NCBI GenBank assembly: GCA_038373865.1
Contig: JAXGGA010005159.1
Coordinates: forward strand, 16,706-80,705
Length of the DNA: 64,000 bases
DNA from: Uloborus plumipes
Lineage: Eukaryota; Arthropoda; Arachnida; Araneae; Uloboridae
Reading direction: 5' to 3'
Below are positions 10,435 to 21,956 of the stretch, one piece after another. Numbering within the stretch: the stretch's first letter is position 1; the number at the start of each line of letters is the position of its first letter. The translations under genes were made by a program, and so were the position numbers. The notes beneath the pieces were generated by a model that saw nothing but the letters and a program-made list of their open reading frames with translations, had not been told where the DNA came from and did not search any database.

Positions 10435-11130
10435 CCACATGCAACCTGTAGTTTTAACAGTGAAGGATTCAGGTAAAATGTGAAATTTGGTGACAAAGTA
10501 GGGGAGGGGGGATCAAATAAGATAAAAATGAATGTGACAGCATTTATGAATAGCCCCGGAGTGAAAGAAAAAAACTTTAATTCACCTTAACTTCTAACGA
10601 AATTATAACAAGTTAAGAATTTCAGAAAGATAATTTTTCCTTCACCAAGTGATCCCCAAATATATTAATCGCTAAGCAGCTTAAACTAAAGAAAACGTAG
10701 ATTCTTACGCATTAAAATTCTTTTCAGTTCCTTACACCGTTCAGCTCAAAATCTTTCCCAACTTTGACGTAATGCAATTGAAATCTCAAAATAAATCGGT
10801 TTTTAAGAAGAGGATTAGAGCCTGACTGTAGGCGACTGCCTCTGGAAACGATAGCGATTATTTTTCCTCCAATTGAACGATATCTGTATTTGCACTTAGA
10901 ATAGAGAAATATTATTCGGTGTTATGGTGCTTCCCTAATTTATCGTGGCATTGAAGTTTTGACTCCACTGTAATTTCTTTTATATAATCGCTTCATACTG
11001 GGCGAATTGTGGATATTACTTTAATTTTTCGGAATTGGAAAGTCTTGTTAGGTTTTTTGAGTAGTCAAATCTTGTATTCTTTGGTTCATATAAACGCGGA
11101 AGTTATACAAAGTTAAAAATTTATTAAAAA
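10435..11130. other. Spacer with one old dispersed repeat
   Basis: No gene is seen. The stretch 10797-10890 resembles 14040-14140 (see the separate entry). The remainder is AT-rich without visible structure. Confidence 0.55.
10797..10890 (+). repeat. Old dispersed repeat, copy 1
   Basis: This stretch shares ordered blocks with 14040-14140: TTTTTAAG, then AGGATTAGAG, then a CTGCC-like block, CGATTATTTTTC and GAACGATAT, with small indels between them. The conserved order suggests common descent, probably a degraded SINE or DNA element. It has no diagnostic ends. Confidence 0.5.
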
Positions 11131-11509
11131 TCTACTTATATTAAAAACTGAGTATCTTTCTATCTATCTATGTCATGCTTCTTTCTCCTGAACGCCAGTG
11201 AACTGAAAGTCAAACCAGGTACTGATAGATTGGTAATTTTTCAGGCTTCATTAGTTTAAATTATTATTATTATACCATTTTAATTAACGAAGATATCAAT
11301 TAATAAGTAGTCAAATTTAAAGCGATTTGTCCGAAATTATTAATAATGAAATCCATTGTTACAAAACGTGGTTGCTATGAAACAGTAATAATAATTTTGA
11401 ATGAAGGCTTAACTAAATCAAACACGAAACTCATTAGCGGGCCACGTACGTAGTACTTTTATCGCTAGCTACTTGTAATTTTTTGAAACATAAATTACTT
11501 GAAAAGCCA
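11131..11509 (+). mobile_element. Helitron-like 5' segment
   Basis: This begins TCTACTTATATTAAAAACTG after an A, the 5' TC expected of Helitrons, and its first bases match the start of the short Helitron at 11510. Most of it (about 11141-11470) is also found at 49236-49640, including the GCGGGCCACGTACGTA block. I cannot place its own 3' end; it may resume after 11689. Confidence 0.55.
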
Positions 11510-11689
11510 TCTACTTATATTAAAAACTGAGTATCTCCCTATGTCTCCTTATTTCCCTTGAGCGAGCTGAACTTGCTGAATTCTCACCATTTTGAAGGCG
11601 CGAAGTATCTCAATAATTCAAATGATTTTTTGATGCAGGAAAAAAGTAAAGGCGTGAAGCGGCTCTTAGCGAGCCGGCTTGGTGGCTAG
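11510..11689 (+). mobile_element. Short non-autonomous Helitron (180 bp)
   Basis: It starts TC and ends CTAG (11686-11689), lying exactly between A (11509) and T (11690), the Helitron AT target. A short hairpin (CGGCTCTTAGCGAGCCG) lies just before the CTAG end, as Helitron 3' ends require. It carries no Rep/helicase coding sequence and would need an autonomous relative to move. Confidence 0.72.
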
Positions 11690-11799
11690 TAGTTTGTTGA
11701 AACTTTCTTGACTACTTTAAAGGCGCGAAGCTCACGTGCAACGGCGGGCCACGCAGCTATCTGCTTAGGGCATTATCGGGCCACGCGCGTAACATGTTT

Positions 11800-12897
11800 T
11801 GAAATCTTATGAATATTAAATAATATCAAATAATATAACATCAGAATGAAGTATAAGTTAGGAGGGTGTAACATTATGCATCAACATGCTGCAGGAAGCT
11901 AATCTAGCTGTCCTGGCAGAACAAGCGTCCCAAACATATTTTTGCTGTAACATTCAGTACCTTAGAGATAAATAAGACACGCCTGAGATGAAAAAAACAG
12001 ATAAGTTATGGCTCAAACTTATGAACTTCTGATGTTGATTTTAGAAAAAATAATGAAAAAGAGTTGTCAAGTCAAGGTTTTTTGAAAAATTTATTTTTAT
12101 TTTTGCTGAAACCTTACATCGAAAAGTATTCTTTAAAGCAATTTATATGGCAAAAATGGGATTTTGTCGCTGAAATATATAGAAAATACCCTGATTCTTA
12201 TTGATTCCCAATTGAAAAAAACCCACTCACTGAATAAGCAAAATCATTAAATATGTCATATTTGAATGTGTCAGAAGATCTATGTAATTATGTCTCCGCT
12301 TTAACTTTGATTTATTAGCATACATTCAAACATTACCAGATGAAAGGAACTATATAAGAATTCGGAGAAATAAATTGCATCGAGCAAAAATGAAAATCCT
12401 CAGAAAAATATTTTTGCTTTATGAAGTCCTGCCTTCCGGACTTGACAATTTTCATCCACCCCGAAATTGTCGACACCGACTTTGACAGCATTACCTTGTA
12501 TGTTGTAAAAGATTAACTTTTCCGATTGTAAATTCAAGAAAATCAACGTTGTAAAACACAAAATGCGACGAAAACTACACATGCTCGTTCCGGTGTTATA
12601 AAGTACCTTCTTTAATGTGTAGAACACGTGCCGGGCTCATCACTCACCGGTCTCCTCAACAGAAGATTAACTGCAGACTCTTTAGGAATCCAAATATGTT
12701 GAAGTTATTTCCATTGCTCATGATTCACATTTAGAATTATAGCCAGTGATGTAGTAATAATTCGCGAGTGTGCATTTTAATTCGCAGTTTTGCATTATAG
12801 CCAACAGTGCAGCATAGCAGCACAAAGCCAATAGGACGCTTGGGTGAATTAATATATCTATTTCAAACAAATCTAAGAAGGTTCTTTTGCCTCTATA
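11800..12897. other. Spacer, nothing recognised
   Basis: No gene, tandem repeat or paired termini could be found. The antisense ORFs at 12400-12627 and 12718-12921 lack any recognisable motif. Confidence 0.5.
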
Positions 12898-13398
12898 TCT
12901 AGAAGTTTGGTAAGACCTCATTTGGAGTATGCTGTTCAGTTTTGGTCTTCTTATCCGAAGAAAGATATTAATTTATTGGAAAGGGTACAAAGAAGGGCTA
13001 CAAGGTTAGTAAACGGATTTTCTAATTTAGACTATGATTCCAGACTTAAAATGCATGTTCAGTCTTCAGCAAGGGAGAATCAGAGTGGAGATGATTCAGT
13101 TGTTTAAATTTATCAAAATGAATAATGTTACAGGGTTACATTTTTGCTCGGAAAGCAGAACAAGGGGTCATTGTTTTAAGCTGTTTAAATCTCAGAGTAG
13201 TCTGGAAATTCGGAAAAGTTACTATTTTAGCAAGGTAGTGGGAACTTGGAACAGTTTTCCGGAAGAGGCGGTAAGGAGCAATGGAGTAGATGGCTTTAGG
13301 AGGGCCATTGATCTTCATTGGGGTCTTTAATTTGACTAGGACCAGCCCAGTTGGGCTCAGGGCCTGCTACTGGTAGTCGCATTTGTATTTGTATTTAT
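12898..13398 (+). pseudogene. LINE reverse transcriptase C-terminus, frameshifted, with 3' tail
   Basis: The translation begins [16 protein letters not shown] and continues [16 protein letters not shown]. This block is conserved near the end of reverse transcriptases of CR1/Jockey-type non-LTR retrotransposons. After about 13060-13085 the homology moves to another frame, which continues with a GTWNSFPEEAV motif and FRRAIDLHW to a stop at 13330, so the copy carries at least one frameshift. It is 5'-truncated: the catalytic palm motifs and the endonuclease are absent. After the stop, a short 3' UTR ends in the simple repeat ATTTGTATTTGTATTT (13380-13395), a typical LINE 3' tail. It is a dead insertion on the + strand. 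Confidence 0.88.
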
Positions 13399-14801
13399 AA
13401 CTTGCGGATGAGCATTAAAACTCGTAGGTGTGTATTCGCACTAAACAGGTATGTTATTGCACGGTGATTGATATTAGAGGTTGACTGTATTTTAAACTTT
13501 CAAATTTAGTGCTGTCTTGAAATTATATTTTACATCTCCGAAATTGACCCAAATTTATCTTAATGTGGTACATTAAAGCCCACACACTTGTTTTCAGACT
13601 TAAAGATGATTTTTTTTTTTGGTATGGAATAAAGGGAAAAAATGTAACTTTAAAATAAAACCCCCTCAAATACTTGGTTACCTTTTTTCATCATCAGAAT
13701 CTTTACACCAGTTTATATATAATATATTTAATTGTATCACTAATATACTCTTAAACGTGCTGCAAAAATGCATGTTTTCTAAGTAGAAACAGCCACGTAA
13801 GTCTAAAGAACGGAACTGGAGCTGCTTATATAACACTAACAGTATATTTGGATTTAGCATTACCATGCAACTAAATTTCAGCTAAGAAGAATGTTTTTCA
13901 AAATCGCCAAACCCAGTTACCGAGAAGCACCAGAGCTTGAAAAATGACAGCTTCGTTTGGAGACTCCCTATTTTCCCAGTAGCGGAGTTAGAATTCCAAG
14001 CGAAAACTCCGTTTATGCCTTTCTAATCTGGCAACGGATCGCTTTTTAAGGTAAAGGATTAGAGTGCCAAAATAAACATCTGCCGCCGGAAAGCGATAAC
14101 GATTATTTTTCTTTTATGTAGAACGATATTTCAAAAGTGGCAGTTTCGATAGGAACATGTCGGATAAAAGGATTCCTTTTGAGCTTTTATTGTTAAGATG
14201 ATGTGTGTTTTTTAAACTCTAACGTTGTTGCTTATTCGTCTCTGTTTAAAAAGGGGGTTTTAAGTTAAAAAATAAACTGCTATTTAATTTTCTAAATTGA
14301 GTTGATTAGTCTTCGAGGTAGGATGTTGCTAAGAGTTACAATTTTTTTAGTTGAGATTAGAGCCCTATTGCAATAAACTGAGGCTACTCTTTCTTTACTC
14401 CTAAAATAGAAAGAAAGACATAAAAAAAGTTTGAAGCCTGAAAAAATGCAAAGAATGAAGTTGTGAGGATGAAATCATTGCATTCAGGTATAACTTGTAG
14501 TCTTCTCTTCTATATACCATAAAACTTTTGTGAAGAAAAGTTATTTTCAACGTTTAAATGCATAAAAATTTTCAGAATGTTGCAGACACGTGTTTCAACG
14601 CTACAAGGAATTATGAATGTAAAGACATCCGACAAAAGCATGCTTTTACAAAGGATCTCTTAAGATTCATTAGCTCACATTTTTTTTCATTGAAAAAGTC
14701 ATTCCTTATAAAACCGAAGCACGAGTCTGCAAATTTGGGCATTTTAATGTTGGAAATAATTTATTTCTATACCATATCTTACTGTTGCAGTTGCAGGACA
14801 T
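13399..14801. other. Spacer with one old dispersed repeat
   Basis: No gene is supported. The 87-codon ORF at 14558-14821 runs into the MITE at 14805 and has no motif. Around 13930-14170 the GC content is slightly higher and the sequence shares blocks with 10797-10890. Confidence 0.5.
14040..14140 (+). repeat. Old dispersed repeat, copy 2
   Basis: This is the counterpart of 10797-10890, with the same blocks in the same order. Upstream of it the text CTAATCTGGCAACGG is reminiscent of hAT termini but has no partner. Confidence 0.5.
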
Positions 14802-14804
14802 TAA

Positions 14805-15096
14805 GGCAGGGATTCAAGTGAAACAGCACTGCGATCGCTTCGAATTGCAATCGCTACTGGAAGTGAATTACATTATCGTCAACTTAAATTGGCATGACGT
14901 CACTACGGGTGGAGCCAATAAAAGCTCACAAGCACTCAGCGATCTCCTCTTATTCGCCAAGTAGGCTGTGACGTTTTATCTAGCTCGCTTTTCATAGGCA
15001 AACGTCACGCTGACGTCACGATGTTTTTATCAAGAAGTAATTCATTTCCAGTCGCGATTGTAATTTGCGATTGCCTGTTTCACTTGAATCCCTGCC
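14805..15096. mobile_element. PIF/Harbinger-like MITE (292 bp)
   Basis: Terminal inverted repeats of ~22 bp begin GGCAGGGATTCAAGTGAAAC, flanked by TAA on both sides (14802-14804 and 15097-15099). A 3-bp TAA duplication with a GG-starting TIR is the PIF/Harbinger signature. The interior contains two TGACGTCA octamers (14895-14902 and 15011-15018) and is more GC-rich than its surroundings. It is non-coding. Confidence 0.82.
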
Positions 15097-15424
15097 TAAG
15101 TTTTTTTTGTAAAACATTAAGAGAATTAACAATAAGTGGTTTTTATAACAGCTTACGAAGTGAAAAAAATTCTCTATTTTGCAATATTAGAGGGAATCAA
15201 AATGTCAAATAGCTCTTCTGTCTGGCTCGCTTTAAAGAATATTTTCTCAGAGACCAAAATATTAGTTCAATGAACGAGATGGAAGGGAGAGAGATCTGAA
15301 CTATTCCAAAGAGCCTTTTGCTAAGTGACGTCAAAATAGATGCAGATGGTAGCAAAATAAAGTACCTCTCACAGATTTTTAAACATTCGTTTTCCGTTCG
15401 TTACAAAAAATTATTTATTATTAA

Positions 15425-15960
15425 CCTATTAACTGTCAAGTTATTTTGATGATTTGGGTGCACAAATTGTCAAATTTTTTATTGCAAAAATCAAATGTTT
15501 AGTACAAAATAAAATATACTTAGTAGTTAAAATTTGGTATTTTGAAGCACATGGGTAAAATATTTAAAGTTTTGTAGCATATTTGCTTGAGGCGGCTGCC
15601 ACTCAACATGGCAGCTGTAAAGTTCGCTTCTAGTGGAGCATTATTTTCTTAAAATGAAATTTTTTTATTATTTTCTAAAAAATAAATTAATTAAAAAAAA
15701 ATAAATAAAAGTGAATACCTTTCAGTAATTCAGTCTTGTGTGGTATAACTGGAAACGCTTTTCCTAAGCACAAACTCGAGAAACAGTCGGGTTTGACAAA
15801 GAGATGAAGCCGAAATAACCGTCTCCCGATATATATTCGGGTATAACAATACGATGCACTCAAAAAAAAAAAAAAAAAAAAAACCGAGTAATACTCGGGC
15901 GTGACATTTTCGAACACCAGTGCTGTGCCCGAGATTATCTCGGGCATGACAGTTAAAAGG
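15425..15960. mobile_element. piggyBac-like MITE with hairpin series
   Basis: TTAA flanks both sides (15421-15424 and 15961-15964). The termini are CCTATTAACTGTCA and, read inward from the right, CCTTTTAACTGTCA, a one-base difference. The right third holds three CCCGA...TCGGG hairpins (separate entry). The 86-codon antisense ORF at 15687-15947 is split by a homopolymer A run and follows the hairpins, so I do not call it a gene. Confidence 0.82.
15826..15955. repeat. Three iterated hairpins with a GTGAC/ATGAC-type tail
   Basis: Three units of the form (C)CCGA, 6-9 AT-rich bases, TCGGG, then a TATAACA, CGTGACA or CATGACA tail start near 15827, 15885 and 15929. A weaker half-unit (CAGTCGGGTTTGACA) precedes them near 15784. 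They sit just inside the right end of the piggyBac-like MITE, where transposase-binding subterminal repeats are normally found. The binding role is inference. Confidence 0.7.
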
Positions 15961-15964
15961 TTAA

Positions 15965-16770
15965 AGAATTTGGGCTTCTATTGTACTTTTTAAAATATAT
16001 TTGGTTAAAATTTGTTGTAAAGTACGTAATACAGTCTACACAGGAATTCAATCAGTAGTTATAATAACAAGAAGAATGAAAATCGGAGGCATTTAGCGTC
16101 AAATATATTTTTATGTTCACATAAAAGAAGCTGAGTTTTTCTTTCTTACACTTTCGTGCCATATGTCTAAAAAACGATAACGATTAATGAATAATCAAAA
16201 TAAGAAAACTATGCTTACCAAGGAAAAAAAGTCTTTATTGATATTTGATATCCAGAGAGACAAGAGCAACAAATATTCAAAGAAGCATTTGTCGCCATTT
16301 CCTTTTTTTGATATCAAATCGGTAGTTAATGGAATGAGAAAGGATTTTTTTTTTACATTTGCGCCATTTAGACATAAAGGAAAACAGAAACTAGTTTTCT
16401 TTTAAAGAAAATTGACGAAAGCAAATCCTTTTATACATTTTTTTAGGAACGCTGCTTGGAAATTTAGACGATTAACGAAATTAAGAAAAAAAGTCTTGAG
16501 AAAATAAAAATGACAAAAATTTATTGGCTTAAAAATGAGAGTAAAATGAATAATCAATGTAATGACTCTTTTGACGCCTTTAGTCAAATTTAAAATCATT
16601 CAAGGTAACTTTGAGCTTATATTTATGTTATTTTAAACAGAAAAACTGAAATTTTAATAGCTTTTCGTATTTTTCGTTGGTAAAAAGTGGAAAACCACCA
16701 CTACAGTATCATATAGTTTTTCGAAATTGAGAAACTACTAGCTGACCGACGGGAAGATTTCGCGATTGAC
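15965..16770. other. Spacer, nothing recognised
   Basis: AT-rich. Overlapping K/F-rich ORFs on both strands (16187-16599) look like low-complexity translation. No repeats with visible partners. Confidence 0.5.
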
Positions 16771-16774
16771 AGCA

Positions 16775-17662
16775 GGGTCAATCCATGTCAAATCACCCAG
16801 GATTTTGTAACCCATGTCCTCGGATTTTGATAAAATTTGGTGTATTTAATATTTTTATGGTGGTAAGTAACCATATGAATTCTTTTGCCCATATGTGATC
16901 TGGTTTTTGTTTTACAGGCCGTCAAACTTTTCAAAAAATTGCATTTTCTGTCAAGTGCTAAGCCTAATCTGCATGTATACGTATCTGTTCAGTAAATTGT
17001 GACGGGTGCAGAAATCTTTCAATATTTCCAAAAATTCTCAGATATGTTGCTGAAAGTATGAGGATTTAATAAAAAAATACTTGAAATTTATATAATATAA
17101 TTTTGTTTGAATAAAATTTGAATAAACTACGACAAGCATTTTTTTTCTTGTGCAAAACATGAGTTTACTTAAGCGGCATTTCACGAAAAGGCGGAGGTCC
17201 TATTCAATAATGGAAGGATTCGAAATGAGCCTGAAGGTGTGTTCTATCATTGCAAAGAATAAACTTAGTGGTTTTTTTCGTTTTCTCGTTGCTGTTGCAC
17301 AATATACACATTTCGGTATCAAAATTTTTGAAAAAAAAATTCAGTCATTTTCCTAACCTAAATTTCACTGAAAAGCAAACATACCTTTATTTTTAAGTGT
17401 ATTTACAGCCCTATTATGCTACTTAAAAATCATTTTAATCCCTTATTAAGCAGAAAGAAAAGTGAGAAATAATTTATGACTCCCAAATTCAGTTGTTAAG
17501 TTCAGCAAAATATCAGATGTAGAAAAAAGATGTGTAAAACATTGAATTCACTTTTGTAGCTTTTTATGAAGAGGCTGAGGTCATATTCAATATTAGAAGC
17601 ATTCGAAATAAACCTAAAGGTGTGTTCTATCATTGCAAAGAACAAAATTAGTGGCTTTTTTC

Positions 17663-17699
<37 letters not shown>

Positions 17700-19788
17700 T
17701 TGCTATTGCACAAGGTATACATTTCAGTACCAACATTTTTGAAAAAAGTTCTAGTCATTTAACTAACTTAATTTTCAATATTTTTTGTGTAAAAGAAGCA
17801 TAGCTCATGCTTTTGTAGCACAAAAAGGTATTACATTTATTTTTAGTGATTTATAATTGTATTGAATGTGCGAAGAAGAGATAGGATAGCACAATCTTTG
17901 AAAAAAAAAATAACAATGAAAAATATGAGTTTCCGAATATTATCGGATTGTTTGTCTTTGAAGTGTTTCTGTAATCCTGTTTTCAGCAAATTTAAGGATT
18001 ATACTGTTTGATATTTTAACGATCGACCTTCCTTGCATTTCCAACGTCGGACAGTACTTGTTGAAGTCACGTTATCATGAAATATTCGGAATACTTATTT
18101 TGTACATATTCAATCTCCTTTTGAAGAGAATAGTAACATCTTCCAGAATCTTATGTTACGGACCGTTTGACGTAGTTATTTCATCTAACATCTTACCATT
18201 TCTTGGTTATAGTAAAGATAATAGTCTTTTCTTAGGTAGCTTCAAGTCCAGCATAGTCACTTACTTGAAAATTTTCAATTTTTTTCTTTTAAACTCCAAT
18301 AGCAAGTGTCGAAAGCTGTATTTGCTCTTAACTGGATGCTGAAATTTCTAGTTTATTTTTATTGAATTATATCTGACCGGGGCTCTAGCTTTTTAATTAT
18401 TTCCTATTATTATTTATCAGCGCAAACAAACCTTCCTGATAAGCGAATCCAATGAAAAACAAACAAACCAAAATAGAAAACCCACTCACATTCTTAATCT
18501 CTCTTATCACCATGACCCATATTTTAATAAAATAAGAAGAGACCTGACACATGCGCAAATGCAAGGAAGGTCGAGCGTTAAAATATCAAACAGTATATTC
18601 CTTAAATTTGCTGAAAACAGGATCACACAAACACTTCAAAGACAAACAATCCGATAATATTCGGAAACTCATATTTTTCATTGTTATTTTTTCTTCAAAT
18701 ATTGTGCTATCCTATCTCTTCTTCGCACATTCAATACAATTATAAATCATTAAAAATAAATATAATACCTTTTTGTGCTACAAAAGCATGAGCTATGCTT
18801 CTTTTACACAAAAAATATTGAAAATTAAGTTAGTTAAATGACTAGAACTTTTTTTCAAAAATGTTGGTACTGAAATGTATACATTGTGCAATAGCAAAAA
18901 AAAACGAAAAAAGCCACTAATTTTGTTCTTTGCAATGATAGACACACCTTTAGGTTTATTTCGAATGCTTCTAATATTGAATATGACCTCCGCCTCTTCA
19001 TAAAAAGCTACTAAAGTGAATTCATGTTTTGCACATCTTTTTTCTACATCTGATATTTTGCTGAACTTAACAACTGAATTTGGGAGTCATAAATTATTTC
19101 TCACTTTTCTTTCTGCTTAATAAGGGATTAAGATGATTTTTAAGTAGCATAATAGGGCTGTAAATACACTTAAAAATAAAGGTATGTTTGCTTTTCAGTG
19201 AAATTTAGGTTAGGAAAATGACTGAAACTTTTTTTCAAAAATTTTGATACCGAAATGTGTATATTGTGCAACAGCAACGAGAAAACGAAAAAAACCACTA
19301 ATTTTATTCTTTGCAATGATAGAACACACCTTCAGGCTCATTTCGAATGCTTTCATTATTGAATAGGACCTCCGCCTTTTCGTGAAATGCCACTTAAGTA
19401 AACTCATGTTTTGCACAAGAAAAAAAGTGCTTGTCGTAGTTTATTCAAATTTTATTCAAACAAAATTATATTATATAAATTTCAAGTATTTTTTATTAAA
19501 TCCTCATACTTTCAGCAACATATCTGAGAATTTTTGGAAATATTGAAAGATTTCTGCAGCCGTCACAATTTACTGAAGAGATACATATACATGCAGATTA
19601 GGCTTACCGGTTGACAGAAAATGCAATTTTTTGAAAAGTTTGACGGCCTGTAAAACAAAAACCAGATTACATATGGGCAAAAGAATTCATATGGTTACTT
19701 ACCACCATAAAAATATTAAATACACCAAATTTTATCAAAATCCGAGGACATGGGTTACATGACCGGGTGAACTGACGTGGAATGACCC
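16775..19788. mobile_element. 3-kb inverted-repeat (foldback) element
   Basis: The left arm (16775 to about 18045) is repeated in reverse complement by the right arm (about 18553-19788). The central spacer of ~507 bp is present once. The ends are GGGTCAATCCATGTCAAATC and a diverged mirror (GGGTCATTCCACGTCAGTTC). The flanks AGCA (16771-16774) and AGCA (19789-19792) may be a 4-bp duplication. Each arm contains an internal direct duplication of about 200 bp, offset by about 410 bp (the 17150 and 17565 regions), so four related copies exist. The 68-codon ORF at 17150-17356 is mirrored at 19210-19416. The arms differ mainly by a 34-T run near 17664 and scattered substitutions. The superfamily is uncertain. 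Confidence 0.85.
18046..18552. other. Unique spacer between the 3-kb element's arms
   Basis: This is the only part of the foldback without a mirror copy. It contains a 94-codon open frame (18058-18342; its start codon is TTG, not ATG) rich in L, I, F and S with no recognised motif. I regard it as a random ORF, though it occupies most of the loop. Confidence 0.5.
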
Positions 19789-19905
19789 AGCAGTAATTCA
19801 AAAACTCGGATTTTTTACCGCATTGTTTTGGAAACACAGGCACAACGTGGATTGGTATTTTTCGCCGATTTGACCAAATCAATAGTACGAACTTCAATTC
19901 AGTAT

Positions 19906-20649
19906 GTCAATACAATGAACTTCGCTGGTCAGTCACAACAAGGAACTATATCTTAACTGTGTCAATAGAATGAGCTGAAGTCAATACAATGAACTTCGCT
20001 GGTCAGTCACAACAAGGAACTATATCTTGACTGTGTCAATAGAATGAGCTGAAGTCAATACAATGAACTTCGCTGGTCAGTCACAACAAGGAAACTATAT
20101 CTTGACTGTGTCAATAGAATGAGCTGAAGTCAATTCAATGAACTTCGCTGGTCAGTCACAACAAGGAACTATATCTTGACTGTGTCAATAGAATGAGCTG
20201 AAGTCAATACAATGAACTTCGCTGGTCAGTCACAACAAGGAACTATATCTTGACTGTGTCAATAGAATGAGCTGAAGTCAATACAATGAACTTCGCTGGT
20301 CAGTCACAACAAGGAACTATATCTTGACTGTGTCAATAGAATGAGCTGAAGTCAATACAATGAACTTCGCTGGTCAGTCACAACAAGGAACTATATCTTG
20401 ACTGTGTCAATAGAATGAGCTGAAGTCAATACAATGAACTTCGCTGGTCAGTCACAACAAGGAACTATATCTTGACTGTGTCAATAGAATGAGCTGAAGT
20501 CAATACAATGAACTTCGCTGGTCAGTCACAACAAGGAACTATATCTTGACTGTGTCAATAGAATGAGCTGAAGTCAATACAATGAACTTCGCTGGTCAGT
20601 CACAACAAGGAACTATATCTTGACTGTGTCAATAGAATGAGCTGCACAC
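19906..20649 (+). repeat. 74-bp satellite, ten copies
   Basis: Unit starts fall at 19906, 19980, 20054, 20129, 20203, 20277, 20351, 20425, 20499 and 20573. Nine units are 74 bp; the third is 75 bp because of one extra A. Copies differ by only a handful of substitutions, so the array is young or well homogenised. Each unit contains two related sub-motifs, GTCAATACAATGAAC and GTCAATAGAATGAGC, suggesting an older half-unit duplication. A degraded eleventh partial copy follows from 20650. Confidence 0.97.
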
Positions 20650-20689
20650 GTCAATAAAATGAACTTCATCGGGTCAGTAAATAAAATTA

Positions 20690-21398
20690 ATTTCTTTCAG
20701 GGGTTTCAAAGAATGAACTTGCATGAATGATAATACATGTTAACAATTACTCATTATAAAAATACAGTGCGCAAAAAAAAGATGGTCAGATAAGAAAATA
20801 TAAATTTGACAGCCGAGATATTATGTAATAGAATTATATTTACAAAAACTGCTATGTTTTTTTTTTTCAAAAATCCTTTTTGCAAACGAATCATATTTCC
20901 ATGCATTTTAACAAAACATATCAGAAGCTTATGAAAATGAATATCACTATTTTTTCTCTTCTAATGTTAAGATTTCACATTTATACATCTTTTGAAAATG
21001 AGACCCATTACCATACAAATGAATAGAAATCCCACTGTCTAGTATACTTTAAACGTTTCTAAATATATTTACTAATATAAACAAATGGGACTTTTGCAAT
21101 ACATTTGCATCCATTAGTGAATATAGCATTGCAACAGCATTTCTAATGCATAAGTTCTTGGAATAATATTTTGTTTTCTTACAGAATATGCGTAATTTCT
21201 TGAACTGATTGAACCTATTGCATCATAGATATCGATGTATCTAGAAATAAGTATGTACTTTATGTATTTTCGTTTGAAATATTAAAATTTATTTCTCCTA
21301 CTCAATAAAGCAATTTAAGTGAAAATAATACATCTGAATTTGTTATTAATTCATTGATGCCGCTTAATTTCAAAATATAATTCGAAACATATTTACAG
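20690..21398. other. AT-rich spacer, nothing recognised
   Basis: No coding region or paired repeat is visible. Confidence 0.5.
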
Positions 21399-21795
21399 CA
21401 TGCAATACACCGCCAACCCGACTATTTCGATCCATGGACTGCAGTTTCGAGCTTATTATGCTCTCATCAGCATGGAATACGAAAGTAGTCGAGTTGGAGG
21501 CAAAAAAATCCTCTTATAAAGCTAAGAGAGCCAAAAAAAACTGGTAGCTAATGCGGTTACTCATTGCTTTAAACCCGAGCTCTGTCCCTTAAAAAAATTA
21601 CGAGTTGTACCGTATCAAGTGCGGTCGCTCGCTGGTATCCTAATTTCACATTAGCTACCAGTTTTTTTTTGGCACTCTTTGCTATATAAGAGGATTTTTT
21701 GCCTCCAACTTGACTACTTTCGTATTCCATGCTGATGAAAGCATAATAAAAGCTCGAAACGGATCGAAACAGCCGAGTTGGCGGTGTATTGCATG
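21399..21795. mobile_element. Foldback MITE (~400 bp)
   Basis: CATGCAATACACCGCCAAC at the left end is mirrored at the right end (GTTGGCGGTGTATTGCATG). The arms (about 160 and 145 bp) pair with few mismatches around a ~90-bp loop. A partly similar single arm is at 25236-25330. No target duplication is evident. Confidence 0.8.
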
Positions 21796-21956
21796 TTTCT
21801 GCCTCAGCCCTTGCTCAGAGGTGGTTACTCACTGCTTTATATTTTCTGCAGTTCGAATAGTTAGCCTTAGCTCTAATTACTATTCTTATTTTTATACTTT
21901 CCAAAACTAAAAGAAAAAAAAACTTATCTTGCACTTATATAGCCCCTTTTTATGTA

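Noticed and set aside
15842..15900. Poly-A run as a retroelement tail
   Set aside because: The run lies inside a TTAA-flanked piggyBac-like MITE between its hairpins, with no retroelement sequence upstream.
17150..17356. 68-codon ORF mirrored at 19210-19416
   Set aside because: Both lie in mirrored arms of the 3-kb foldback. An internal duplicate of the same module in each arm has the frame broken, as expected for non-coding DNA.
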